A DNA stretch of 64,000 bases from Ilyonectria destructans (taxonomy: Eukaryota; Ascomycota; Sordariomycetes; Hypocreales; Nectriaceae). Position numbers and translations under genes: made by a program. Every line of letters begins with the position of its first letter. The stretch's first letter is position 1. The DNA is taken from positions 248,001 through 312,000 of the forward strand of contig JAHEWK010000015.1 in the NCBI GenBank assembly GCA_020740775.1, written 5' to 3'. The notes below the pieces were generated by a model. The model saw only the letters and a program-made list of their open reading frames with translations. It searched no databases and was not told where the DNA came from. This document shows, one piece after another, positions 20,719 through 32,000 of the stretch.

Positions 20719-21383
20719 TGCAGCTTGGGTGGTTTCAGCACTCTCCGTCACAACGGCGTCATTACTTAGTTGGAGGGATATGGGAATGGAAGAATGGGGC
20801 GGGGTGGGTGAAATGGTCAAGAAGAGAAGAAGAAAACCCGGTGAGCCGCATGAACCGAGAATCACCCCGGAACCGCTGATTGCTTTGTGGGTTGAGTCAG
20901 GGAGCTTACTACTACATACTGCGTGCGATAGATGCGTGGTGCGTTGAATCGTCGGGTGTTTTGTGGAGGTCGTGGCGGACTCAGGGTGGCCAATGGTAGG
21001 CGCTGGGAGACAGCGTCATCATGTGATTTGGCGTTTGTGGTGCATCCAGACGGAGCTCAACAGTTGCAACTAACAACGTCCACGTCATTTTGAAGATTCA
21101 AGCAGTTCATTCGAGCATCTATTTTCGTCATCCGCAACCACTTTTCGTTGCTGCATTCTCGCTCCCCTCAAATAATATCAGTTGGCAATTTGGCTGTCAG
21201 CTTGTCGATTCACGCATCCACTCTCACCGTTGGATCCGAACCCCTCCCCCTCACTCTGCCTCCCAAGCTCTCTCAGCAACACCACGAGAAGACAGGGTTC
21301 TTCGCAGCATCCAACACCCAAAACCAAACGGTACATCTTCCTGAACATTCATTCATAACCCAGTTTCAATTCAACCGCCCACC
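20719..21383. promoter_or_regulatory. Divergent promoter region with CCAAT box
   Basis: The 665 bp between the start codons of the methyltransferase-like gene (-) and PAC4 (+) carry both promoters. A CCAAT pentamer is at 20990-20994 (plus strand). The 21.1-21.38 kb part is a C/T-rich leader for PAC4. No coding frame is credible here. Confidence 0.5.
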
Positions 21384-21883
21384 ATGGCCACCGAGACAGT
21401 CCAGCTATCAGTCCCCCTCCCAATGTCACTTGACACACGCATCTACTTGCGTCTGTCCACCAAGGCCAAGGCAATCATGTTATTCCTTGCAACAGCGACA
21501 CTAGATGAGCTTGCCACCCCCACATCCATGGGGTCATTCGTCTACGCCTTGCCCAACGTATGTACTCCTTGAAGCGGATATGTGTCACTTCGGAACTAAC
21601 CTGCGCTGTACAGAGGCTCAACGTGGGGCAGCCGCTATCCACCACGCTTTACTCAACTGAGGCTTCAGTCGAGTTCACGACGCGCCTGGCCAAGCTTCTA
21701 GCACGAAAGACCCAGCTGCCTGTGTATGTGAGCAACTCGATGAGCTTCGCCAATGCCGGTATGGGTGGTACTGTGGAGGAAGAGATGGAGGCTTTCAAGA
21801 CCATTGTCAACGTGACACTCGGAAAACTGCAGCAGGGGGGCATCGGCCCTGGAGCGGTAAACGGAGGAGCTCCCACCGTGTAG
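21384..21883 (+). CDS. PAC4: Proteasome assembly chaperone 4 (PAC4/Pba4-like)
   Basis: Exons 21384-21557 and 21614-21883 give 147 residues, the usual size. It matches the fungal PAC4 family: SVPLPMSLDTRIYLRLSTKA near the N-terminus, MGSFVYALPN just before the intron, then STTLYSTEASVEFTTRLAKL, ARKTQLPVYVSNSMSF and GGTVEEEMEAFK. In yeast and animals PAC4 (Poc4/Pba4) pairs with PAC3 (Irc25/Pba3) to guide alpha-ring assembly of the 20S proteasome. No signal peptide is seen, consistent with a cytosolic chaperone. The start is caccATGGC, near optimal. The tail after residue 130 is Gly-rich and variable. Divergent from the methyltransferase-like gene. Confidence 0.9.
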
Positions 21884-24462
21884 TCGCCTCGCAGACTCAG
21901 GTCGGGTTATCGTTTGCAAATGCACACAGTGCTCCTCGTTCCCCTATCGATGATCCCCTCTGCTTGAAGCCGTGGCTGGTAAGCCTCGGCGTAGCAGAAG
22001 TAGTCGGTCCTTCCCCGGGTTGTTGCAGGATAGGCAACGATAAAATGTCTAAAGCCGCTACGCCGAAGGATGAAAGCACCGGGTACCCGTCTCAGGCCTC
22101 AAACACGAAGAGACTGACAACCATGGGAGGGCTGGAGCTGTCAAGATGACACGGGATTACGACAGGGGGGCGCGTGCTTCCAGGAATCCCACCGTGATAC
22201 GTGCGTACGTGTGGCTCAAGTCGAATGTTTGTCACTCTGGGGCGCACAGCAGGAACTAGGTGCTTCACACGCCGACATGGCGTAGATCATGGCTCAGGTA
22301 GAGGACTATGAGACCGGCCGTGGCGGACTAGTTTCTGCCGTGGCCGGGCTTTGCGGCTGACAGACCAAAAATAGACGGCATATGCCAGTGTTTGGAGAAA
22401 TATATGATCTGTTAGTGAGGCAAACAAGGAGGTAAAACAACCCAGGCAACCCTCGGCGGGCGGAGTTGATGATCAGACACCTGGGCAGCAGCGCAAGCGC
22501 CGAGGAAGCGAGCACCCGTTCCGAAGAAGAGGTCTGGGAGCCCGCCTTGGCCGAGGGCAGGCATTTCCCACCCGATATCATTGGGGCTCCGAGCTGTTGA
22601 GAGCCTCGTGTAGGCATCGACCCGACGGCAACCTCTAACTAGTCAGGAAAGGCGAGGAATGATCTACGGCGATAGGATATGTTGTTTTCTAGCTCCAAAC
22701 TCAATGCTTCGATTTCACCTAGCCTAACTGGGTCGTGCCGAGTATCGTGTTACGCTTGTAGCACTTAAGGCCAAGTTGCTGTGAGACAATGCAGCGATCG
22801 GGCAGCGGCAGCGTTGGACTGCAGGAGAGAGGGCGGGATTGTTGATGTTGTTTTTCTGGGCCACAGTGCATCACTGTCTCTCACCTCTTGTTTTATGAAT
22901 AGAAATGGCGGATGGGGTTTGGCGTTCTTGGCGTTCATCCTATCACGAACTTCACTCTCGCGAACAACCCCCAACAACAATTCAGCCACGGAGGTTCCTG
23001 GTTTGCCACCACATCAACCGCCACAGGAAAAGCTGCTGAAACGAAAGCGCCCAGCCACTCGATTGGGTATGAACTGGGGCCAGAGTGACAGAGAGTAGTC
23101 TGAAACGAGATCGCTGGGGGCAGGGTGAAAAAGCCGTTAGGTTTTCGCACGTTAGCGCGGGACGCTGCAGTTTGCGTGGGCAAAGAGCAGGCAAAGCACA
23201 CACCAACACAAGGGTAGTTTAAATTCCTGGGAGGCAGAAAATGCCGGGACCTCCTCACAGGGACGGCAAAGAAGAAAAAAATTGTTGCCCGCCCGCAAGG
23301 TTCCCCCGCGCCCTAGGCGATCCACCCCTCTTTGGTACCAGGTAAGTAAGGTAGGTTCCCGACCTGGACTAGACGTCGGGAGCATTTGGCGCCGGGTTAT
23401 CGTTATCACACCCCGCTACCGAATTTTTTTTTTTTCCTTGCCTTCCACTGGGGGGCCAGATAGGTAAGGTAGGTAGCGAGACCGGGTGTGCTGTTTTGGC
23501 ACCCGCTGGGCGTTTCCGCTGAGGCTGCTTGTGCTGTTGGGTGCTGTTTGGTGGGCATCAGGTGGGCTTTTAGTGGGCATCGGGTGGGCATTTTGGTGGG
23601 TTCCCGGTCGCAGCAAGTCGCAGTGGGCGCCGCGTGGGTGGTGGTCATGCTATGGATGCGCCAGGTGCCAGGTGCCAAGTTCCAGGTGCTAGGTGCTAGG
23701 TGCTGGGTGCTAGCAGCAGGGTGCTACACAGTACATGGCACACAGTACGCAGAACGCAGAACGCAGTACGGACTAGACCGACTAGACCAACTAGACCTGC
23801 GCTGTGCGGCCGTGTGAGTGAGTGACGGAGCATCTGGTAGACTGGTACTCCCACCCCGCCGCCAGCCAGCCAGAGCCCTCTTCCCTCTCTTCCATCCCTC
23901 GACGCTTTGCCTGCTAGCTCAGCCCGCCTCCTCCTCCTGCTCCTGCTCCCTTTCATCCATCCTTTATCCTCCCCCCCAACAGCGACTCGAAATAGCTTGC
24001 GCGGGCACCCTCTCGGCCCATTACATCGCGCGGTTCCCGTCACCAGCGACGCCCGCAGCTGCCACAACGTCTTTCGGAACAGAACTCCAGAAGCAAACAG
24101 CGATCCTGGCTGGTGAGTTGCTCTGGTGGCCCCACGGCCCATGCCCCGTCCCCATGCTAAATGCCCACTCCCGCACCCCTGCCTCTGAGGGGCACCTTTC
24201 GCTTCCCACCCACTATCCCGTCCATACAACCAAACCACATCCCACCGCTCGCTCGCCCTCTCTCGCACTCCCCGAGCCTCGAGTCTTGAGAGCCTCATCC
24301 CTCGCAGAGCCGCGCGCCGTCCACTAACCTCTTTGTCGTAGAAGCTGCGGAGCTTCGCCGATGTGATTAGACGTCCCGGTCTCCCCCCTCCCGACTCTCT
24401 GACCCCTCCGCGACGCTCTCACACATCCTATCCATCTCCGTCTCCGCCGTCCGCCGCCCACC
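21884..24462. other. Intergenic region upstream of Kap104
   Basis: No supportable gene in 2.6 kb. It contains A/T runs near 23274 and 23425, a cluster of short tandem repeats at 23661-23797, and from about 23.8 kb a C/T-rich stretch leading to the ATG at 24463, the probable promoter and leader of the importin gene. Frames of up to 200 codons on both strands at 23.7-24.3 kb are low-complexity shadows. Confidence 0.5.
23661..23797. repeat. Cluster of short tandem repeats
   Basis: Three adjoining arrays: 7-bp AGGTGCC/AGGTGCT units (about 23663-23710), then AACGCAG units (about 23748-23768), then three GACTAGACC-type 9-mers (about 23771-23797). They lie about 670 bp upstream of the Kap104 start. 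Such mixed arrays suggest repeated slippage events. Confidence 0.7.
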
Positions 24463-27412
24463 ATGTCGTGGCAACCCGCCCCCGAGTCGCTGCAGCAGCT
24501 TGCTTCATGCCTCAAGGACTCCCTCAGCGGCTTCGACAAGAATGCCCAGAAGCAGGCCGACCAGGTGAGTTGCCCCGATCCTTTGAGACTCATGCGCCCG
24601 GCCGGCTTGCTGACATTGTTTGCCCTCGTCTAGATGCTCCAGCAGGCCAAGAACTCGCCTGACGTCAACAACTACCTCGCCTACCTCTTCTCGAGCTCTC
24701 AGCCCCCCGATGGCCTCCAATTCACCGAGCAGGACTTCCACCTCGTGCGCTCTGCCGCCGGCATCATGCTGAAGAACAATGTCCGCTCCGACTGGAAAAC
24801 CATCCCCGACACCAGCCTGCAACTCATCAAGCTTGCCGTGCCCATGTGCTTGCAGGACAAGAACTCTCAGATCCGAAACTTCGCTGGAAACATTGCGACA
24901 GAGGTCATCCGCCGTGGCGGTTTGCTGGGCTGGCCCGAGCTGCTCCCTCAGCTTCTTGACCTCATCTCCAACTCCAGCGGCCATGTCTCCAACGAGGCAC
25001 AAGAGGGCGCCATGTCCGCCATGGCCAAGATCTGCGAAGACAACTTCCGCATGCTGACCAAGGAGGTCAATGGCCAGCGACCCTTGAATTACGTTCTACC
25101 CCAGCTCATTGCTGCCACCAAGAACCCCCTGTCCAAGGTCCGAGCCGGTGCCTTGACGGCCATCAACGTCTTCACCCCCCGTGAGTCGCAGGCCATGCTC
25201 AACTCCGTCGACGACCTCCTTCAGCACCTCTTTATCCTGGCCAGTGACGACAACACCGATGTGCGCCGCCAAGTCTGCCGTGCCTTTGTCCAGCTTGTCG
25301 AGACCCGTCCCGATAAGCTGCTGCCGCACACCACTGGTCTGGTCGATTACATCATTAGCCAGCAAAAGTCTGATGATGAGGACCTGGCCTGTGAGGCCGC
25401 CGAGTTCTGGCTCGCTGTTGGCGAGCACGAAAACCTCTGGGCCGACCTGAAGCCCCACCTAGGCAAAATCATTCCCGTCCTGCTTGAGTGCATGGTCTAC
25501 AGCGGGGAGGACATTGCCCTGCTTGGAGGTCAGTCCGATGATGAGGAAGAGGAAGATCGTGAGGAGGATATCAGACCTGCCTTTGCCAAGAAGGCTGCAG
25601 CACGGACTGCCAACGGCGAAAACTCGGCATCGGCCGACCCCAACGAGAACGGCAATGCCTTCGAGAAGCTCGCCAGCATGGACGAGGACTTGGAGGAGGG
25701 AGAGCTCGACGACTATGATGACGGCGACGATGCCAACCCTGACGAGAGATGGACCATTCGCAAGTGCTCCGCTGCTGCCCTCGACGTCTTCGCCCGCGAT
25801 TTCCGGGACCCTGTCTTCGAGGCCATCTTCCCCTACCTTTCGCAGAACCTGAAGCATCAAGAGTGGCCTTACCGAGAGGCGGCCGTGCTCGCATTGGGAG
25901 CTGTGGCTGAGGGCTGTATGGATGTCGTCAAGCCTCACCTCCCCGAGCTCGTACCATACCTCATCTCCCTACTGGAGGACCAGGAGCCCGTTGTGCGCCA
26001 GATCACCTGCTGGACTCTCGGCCGATACTCGTTCTGGGCCGCTAACCTCCAGGACCAGCAAAAGGACCAGTTCTTCGTCCCCATGATGGACGGTATTCTC
26101 CAAAAGATGCTGGACAAGAACAAGAAGGTTCAGGAGGCTGGCGCCTCGGCGTTTGCCAATCTCGAAGACAAGGCCGGCAAGATCCTGGAGCCATACTGTG
26201 GACCTATTATTTCTCAGTATGTTCGATGCTTCGCCAAGTACAAGGATCGCAACATGTACATTTTGTACGACTGCATCCAGACCCTTGCTGAGCATATTGG
26301 ACCCGTCCTGGCACGACCCGACCTGGCCAACCAGTTGATGCCCGCCTTGATCGATCGATACAACAAGGTCTCAGATCAGTCACGCGAGCTCTTTCCCCTG
26401 CTCGAGTGTCTGTCTTACGTGGCTATGGCTATGCACGATGCTTTCGCCCCGTATGCCGAGCCGATCTTCTTGCGATGCGTCAACATCATTCACGTCAACC
26501 TCGAGCAGAGCATGGCCTATGCCAGCAACCCAGCCCTGGAACAGCCTGACAAGGACTTCCTCGTCACCAGCCTGGACCTTCTTAGCGCAATCATCCAGGC
26601 CCTGGATGACGATAAGTCTGCAGCCCTCGTCAAGAGCTCGCAGCAGTCATTCTTCGAACTCCTTGGTTTGTGCATGGAGGACCCCGCCGATGAGGTCCGC
26701 CAGTCGGCATACGCGTTGCTGGGTGACTGCGCCAAGTACGTTTATCCTCTGCTACAACAGTACCTCCCTACCATCTTCCCTATCATGCTGAAGCAGCTCG
26801 ATATGGACAACGTTCTGGATGAGGATATCGACAGTGGGTTTGGCGTCGTCAACAACGCGTGCTGGTCTGCCGGCGAGATTTCCATGCAGCACAAGTCGGG
26901 AATGTCGCACTGGGTCCCTGAGCTCCTTCAGAGATTTGTCGAGATCATGACCAACCCCCGTGTGCCCAAGGCGCTCAATGAGAACGCCGCCATGGCCCTC
27001 GGACGTTTGGGACTGGACAACTCGGAACAACTCGCACCTGCACTTGGCACGTTTGCCGAGGAGTGGTTGAACTCGATGGAAGAGGTCGAGCCTACCGAGG
27101 AGAAGGCCACGGCATTCAAGGGATTCTCGATGATTGTCGGCCGGAATCCCCAGGCCATGGAGAAGGTTCTTGTCCAATACTTCGCGGCCATTGCTCGGTA
27201 TCGCGATATCAACCTCAACAGCCCCATCAAGCAAGAGCTGCACGACGTTTTCCAAAACGTGAGTGTTGCCCATTGTACAAAGCCATTGAATAATGCTAAC
27301 ATGGTTTCAGGTACTCTCTGCTTACAAGCAGATGATCCCCCAGTTCAGCGACTTCCTGGGACAGTTGCAAGCAAAGGATCGACAAGCCCTGGAAGCCCAC
27401 TACACTCTATAG
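24463..27412 (+). CDS. KAP104: Importin subunit beta-2 (Kap104/transportin)
   Basis: Exons 24463-24564, 24634-27258 and 27311-27412 give 942 residues, close to yeast Kap104 (about 918) and human transportin-1 (about 898). HEAT-repeat architecture runs through the chain: SPDVNNYLAYLFS (42-54) at the Ran-binding end, and later repeats such as WPYREAAVLALGAVAEG and GFGVVNNACWSAGEI. Residues 335-402 form the acidic loop (SDDEEEEDREED and DEDLEEGELDDYDDGDD), which in transportin couples RanGTP binding to cargo release. The family imports PY-NLS cargoes, including mRNA-binding proteins. The final exon encodes the conserved FSDFLGQLQAKDR end. The intron donors GTGAGT are canonical and both introns are in phase 0. 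Start context is caccATG. Confidence 0.97.
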
Positions 27413-30400
27413 GTACAGTAGTTGGTGGCGCATCTTTGGGTCCAACACATGACATTGGTATCTTGACGGCAAGGACAGGAGGAACACCAATAATTACATA
27501 GCCATAGATAGCATTGATTTTTCTCGCACTAGGTAGCATGGAGTGGTTCAAGGACAAGGGGTTGCATGATGAGTTTCAGGAGGTTGACGAACACAGCTGC
27601 ATACATTGATTGATGGTGCTTTGGAGCAGCATGGGTAAAACTTTTCACCAGTGAGGGCTGAAAAGCGATGACGATATGACGGCAAATATGGAAGGATAGC
27701 ATGGGGAGGAAAATTATACCTTGATCATGATGGGATGAGGATGCTATGTCGTCATGGGCAGACATGAAATGAGGAAGCGAGAGAAATGATGGGAAATGGG
27801 ACAACTTAGATAGATAGGGCAGTCAAGATGAGCCGAATGAGCGGGTGTTCGAAGTATTGAGCTGCACAGCTGGGTGATCTACTTGGTGTTGAGAGTCACT
27901 TAACACCGCTTCGGCTCTGGCTTTTTATAAAGAAGGCAATATGAAGATTTACTTTAGGTCTTTAGGTTTTGTTCTTTGATAAATCAAACTGAGGGGGTTC
28001 TGGAGTGATTTGTTGGATCTTTGTTGATTTGATGGTCGAACTTGATTTCATTCTCGTGAGGATTGTTATTGAATAGATCTGACGTCGGGAGATGTTTACG
28101 AGTTCAACACGTGTCTATCATCGACCTCTGTATAACCAAATAACGCACAGCATACAGAGATAGTGTGCGGTTAGGTTCTTCCAATGTCATTAGATAGATC
28201 AAAGCAGCGCGGTAGGTTCCACGCACAAGGAGCACAAAGTTAGTTACCCAGCACCAGAAAGGACAGTGGCGTTTGCGAATAGGGTTGGAGTGCACTTAGC
28301 CTTTACCTCGGGCCTCTCTGTATAGTTTGTCCAAGTTCTAGTCTCTAACCTTCTGCCTGTCTTGAAACCTTACCCAACCCACGGAGATTTAACAGTACGA
28401 TAGAATATTGACACCTTTTCATTATTGGTCTTTTGGGGTGATTGTATCGGTATTCATCCACGTTTGTTAGAGCAACACGAGGTCCCTCGACCTTAGTGAG
28501 AGATCATGACGACAGTCATCCACCGGGCTCTGTGCGCCGCAGTAGAGCGTGGATAATATGTGTCCTACCGTATTCAATCATTTATAGATACGGAGGAATA
28601 TTAAGATCATGTCTACAGTCATCTAGATGTATTATTTAGGTTTGTTCGTTTGTTGAGATGGTTATGTTCGAGCGAATTTGAAGTTGGTTTCGATTGCCAG
28701 AGTATAGGGTAGGCAACAGGGTCAATATCACGCACGACATGATAACACTGGCATACCAAAAATTGAGAGGCTGGTAACTACTAGACTAGATATGATGGTA
28801 GTTTGCTATTAAATTCTTGGCTGAAGTTACCCTGTTATTGTAGATCGTGTTGAGGCTAAGGGGCTGTTGTGGTTTTCTATTCACACCAAACACAGGTTGT
28901 CTGCATGGTAGCTCCCACTAGGAAGAGTCGAAGCCATATTTCGCGACGATATAAATGGTCAAGTTAATAATTTCAAACCGAAAGAATTCTATCAACGGCA
29001 TTCATCGTGGATTGAAAGTAGAGAGCTGAAATTGTGATGGGGGGGAGCAACATCACAGTGATTGGAATACGAGGTCTTGCATGCTGAACTACGCTAACGA
29101 CCGGAATGCATTGTTGTTGGCGAATACCTCAGTGAGAACGCTTGGATTAGATGGATTCCATCCTATGCTTTGTTCTCGGGACTGTAAGCGATGGGCCTTG
29201 TCATGGAGTGACTTGTAGGCCTTCCAATTATCAAATAATGCCCAACCACGACCGTCGCCATGGCGCCCAAGACGTAGCAACGTTACCCACTAGGACATGG
29301 CCTCGATGATATGACACTCCCCTTGAGCCCCTTGAGAGCTCACAGTTAGTACACTGTAGTTGAGGGCCTTGGTTTCCATAGAACGCACAGCCAAGCCGGC
29401 ATACCGGCACCTATTGCCACTGTAGCCAGCAACACCACACATTGAGGCCAGCCTCCTCACCGCACATCATCGACAAACCACGCCCATCGGGCAAGGCCGG
29501 CGCCCTTCGTAAAGTCTAAGATGGCATTGCCAACCTCATGCGTATCCGCTTGCTGAAAATAGGAGCCCAAACATGCCCATGCCGTCAGCCAGCCCCCTTC
29601 ATTGCCCACAGCATCGTCGGTTGGGAACCACCCAAACGGATGCCGTTCCCTTGGATCTTCCTCCCTATGGGGCTATCAGTGCCATATCAAAGCGTCATCA
29701 AGGGGAGATGAGTACGAGCCGCTAAATGATGAGACTTTTAGGGACTCCCCCCCTTGCTTCCTGTATACGATGTTTGGATCGCATCTGTCAAATTTGTGGC
29801 TGCTGGGGACTGGTGGGCTCTTGGCGGGGAACCTAAGATGCGGTTCTACAGAGCCAGTTCCGCACAGGCCACGCCAAAAGGGAGACGAAATACAATTCCG
29901 CTCTCTAGTGGTCCGTAGGGCATCGAGGAATCGTCTGTTTCGGGTCCATCGTGTGTGGACTGGTGTTGATCTGACCAGTCGAGTCGAGAGGGCTGATAAA
30001 GACTCGATCAAGGCCAATGGGCCCGCAGCCACGAGTTCCCGCTACGGCAGACGAGTAAAAATAGCAGCACATATGCAAGCTCTCCATGGGCCGATAGCAA
30101 AGCGCACCTCGGCTCTTCTCTCTGGATGTCCCCCGTGGTACGCTACGGCAGCCCTGCCAGGCCCCCGGGGAATATCAACCGCAAGGGACCCAGCCCCTCG
30201 AGGGTAACTGACTCGGAAAGGGACCCAGCCCTCTAGGGCAATGGGCTCCGAAAGGAAAGGGTCTCTTTCGTACGAGTGATACTGGCCTATCTCTGGACGG
30301 ACGAGAGAAGGTTATGCGGGCCTGAGCTTCGAGACAGGGCACCTCTGCATGGTGGGCAACGCACGGGAGTTCCTAGAATAGACGGCAGGCTTCCTTGGTC

Positions 30401-32000
30401 GTCCATTGGAGGCTGAAGCATTGCAAGTTATCTCGCTGGACGGGTTGATCACACTCTAAGCCCCAGAGCCACGCGTAACGTAACCGCTCAGAGGTGTCCT
30501 GTCCAAACATCATGGGTGTTTGACTTGGAGTACGAAAACCCCTGAATGCAATGCAAACCGTCGCCCACAGCCCGTCACTGCCTCAGCCCCCGTACCGGCC
30601 ACCCTCCCACTTCCCACTTCCCAATGCGGGCTACCTCCTCATCCAGGCCTCTTTTCCAGAGCGGGCCCCTCTCGAGGCTACAGCAGCTACCCGGGTGGGC
30701 CGTGGACTGCGGCAGGGGGGATGGACGAGCGAGAGCCGGGGGGGCGGACGAGAGGTCAAGCAGGGTACGGGTTGGGTTAGGGACCACAAGGCCGAGAAGC
30801 AAAAAGGGTGCTGCCAGGTAGTATCTATCTTTGCCAGGAGCTCGGACATGGCATACACGCCGAAATCGGGACTGGGAGGGGGTTGGGTTGGGTCTCTTTC
30901 GGCGGAAGGTGGTCGTTTTAGGGGAGTAGAACGCATGAACCTCGGTGAGGCGCAAAGACCCGGAGCCGGGGGCCGCGGTATCCGCAGGCTCGTGAGATGT
31001 CCGAGGCGGCTTCGCGACGGGAGGAGATGGGAGGTTGGAGATGGGATGAAACGGATTGGTTACGGAGCACCGGAGTAGGGAGTACTGGAGACGGCGGATC
31101 CGAGGGGACGGAAGGCACGGCGGTGCGGTGCGCAGCGCCATGGAAGGTTCGAAGATTCGATGGAAGGGGCGAGCGAGTCCACCTACGCTTCATGTAAAGT
31201 GGTGGAGGCATGTTTGGCGATGCGACGACAGACGGCTGCTGAACAAACTTTCGGGTAGAGGCGACACAATGCCGCCGTAGTAGGGGGCAAACGCCTGATC
31301 GGTACTCCGTAAAGAAAGGGACGTTTGATAGCGCTTGATAGGCGTACCTAAGGTAGTGAGTTGGCGCGCATGACGTCGTGACAAATCCGTTCAACCCACG
31401 CCGCCTCCTTCAAACAAACGGGACGGCGGGCATACCGAAAAACCGCGCCTTTGTGTAGCCGCCGCCACCGCCGCTGTCTGGTGTTTGTTGCGCGCGCGCC
31501 CTCCCCAACTCGTCAACTCCAAACCAGATGCGAAAACTGCGCAGCCTGGTCCGGGCCTTGTGCTACTACGTAACTTAGTATGTATGTAACCAGGCGCGGC
31601 GGCCGCGGCGGGACGGAAAAGCGAGCCATGGCCGAATCAGGGCCAGTTCTTCGCAGACTGTCCCGGGACTCCGTCCGTTCCAGCCCAACCGTCTAGAACG
31701 GCGGCGGCGGAAAGGATGGTGAGCAAGGAAAATCCCATCCACGCGCCGAAATGAGCAACTGGTCCATTATCCCACCGCCGGTGGGTTGTTGATCGGCTCC
31801 CCCCCCACATCCCCTAATCCCCTAATCCCCCCAATCCTCCAGCGAGTGCCCTAGGCTGCTGGGCCGCTGGCTTCCAGGGCTCCAGGCTCCCGGGCGTCGC
31901 CATGCGCACGAACCAGAAGGCCTGGACGATCCATCCTGTCGTCGTCGCAGACAACTGGAACGACAATGCTCCATTTAAGCTTTGGCACTAGTTCTGGGAG
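27413..32000. other. Gene desert, left part
   Basis: No supportable gene in about 4.6 kb. 27.4-29.3 kb is AT-richer and likely includes the Kap104 3' UTR. 29.3-31.4 kb is GC-richer and gives long but domain-free frames on both strands. One exact TACGGAGTA (as TACTCCGTA) is at 31303-31311. A GC-rich CG-dense stretch near 31.4-31.9 kb resembles a promoter but no coding frame follows it. Confidence 0.5.

Noticed and set aside
20719..20865. N-terminal extension of the methyltransferase-like protein from ATG 20865
   Set aside because: Extra 49 residues look like leader translation; 20718 has good context and gives a family-like N-terminus.
24505..27302. Long antisense frames inside the Kap104 gene
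   Set aside because: Same shadow effect; no independent motif.
29602..30207. 201-codon plus-strand open frame in the desert
   Set aside because: No recognisable motif or plausible leader and composition like its neighbours; not called without transcript support.
31810..31840. CCCCTAAT repeats resembling telomere sequence
   Set aside because: Only two imperfect units; not an interstitial telomere tract.
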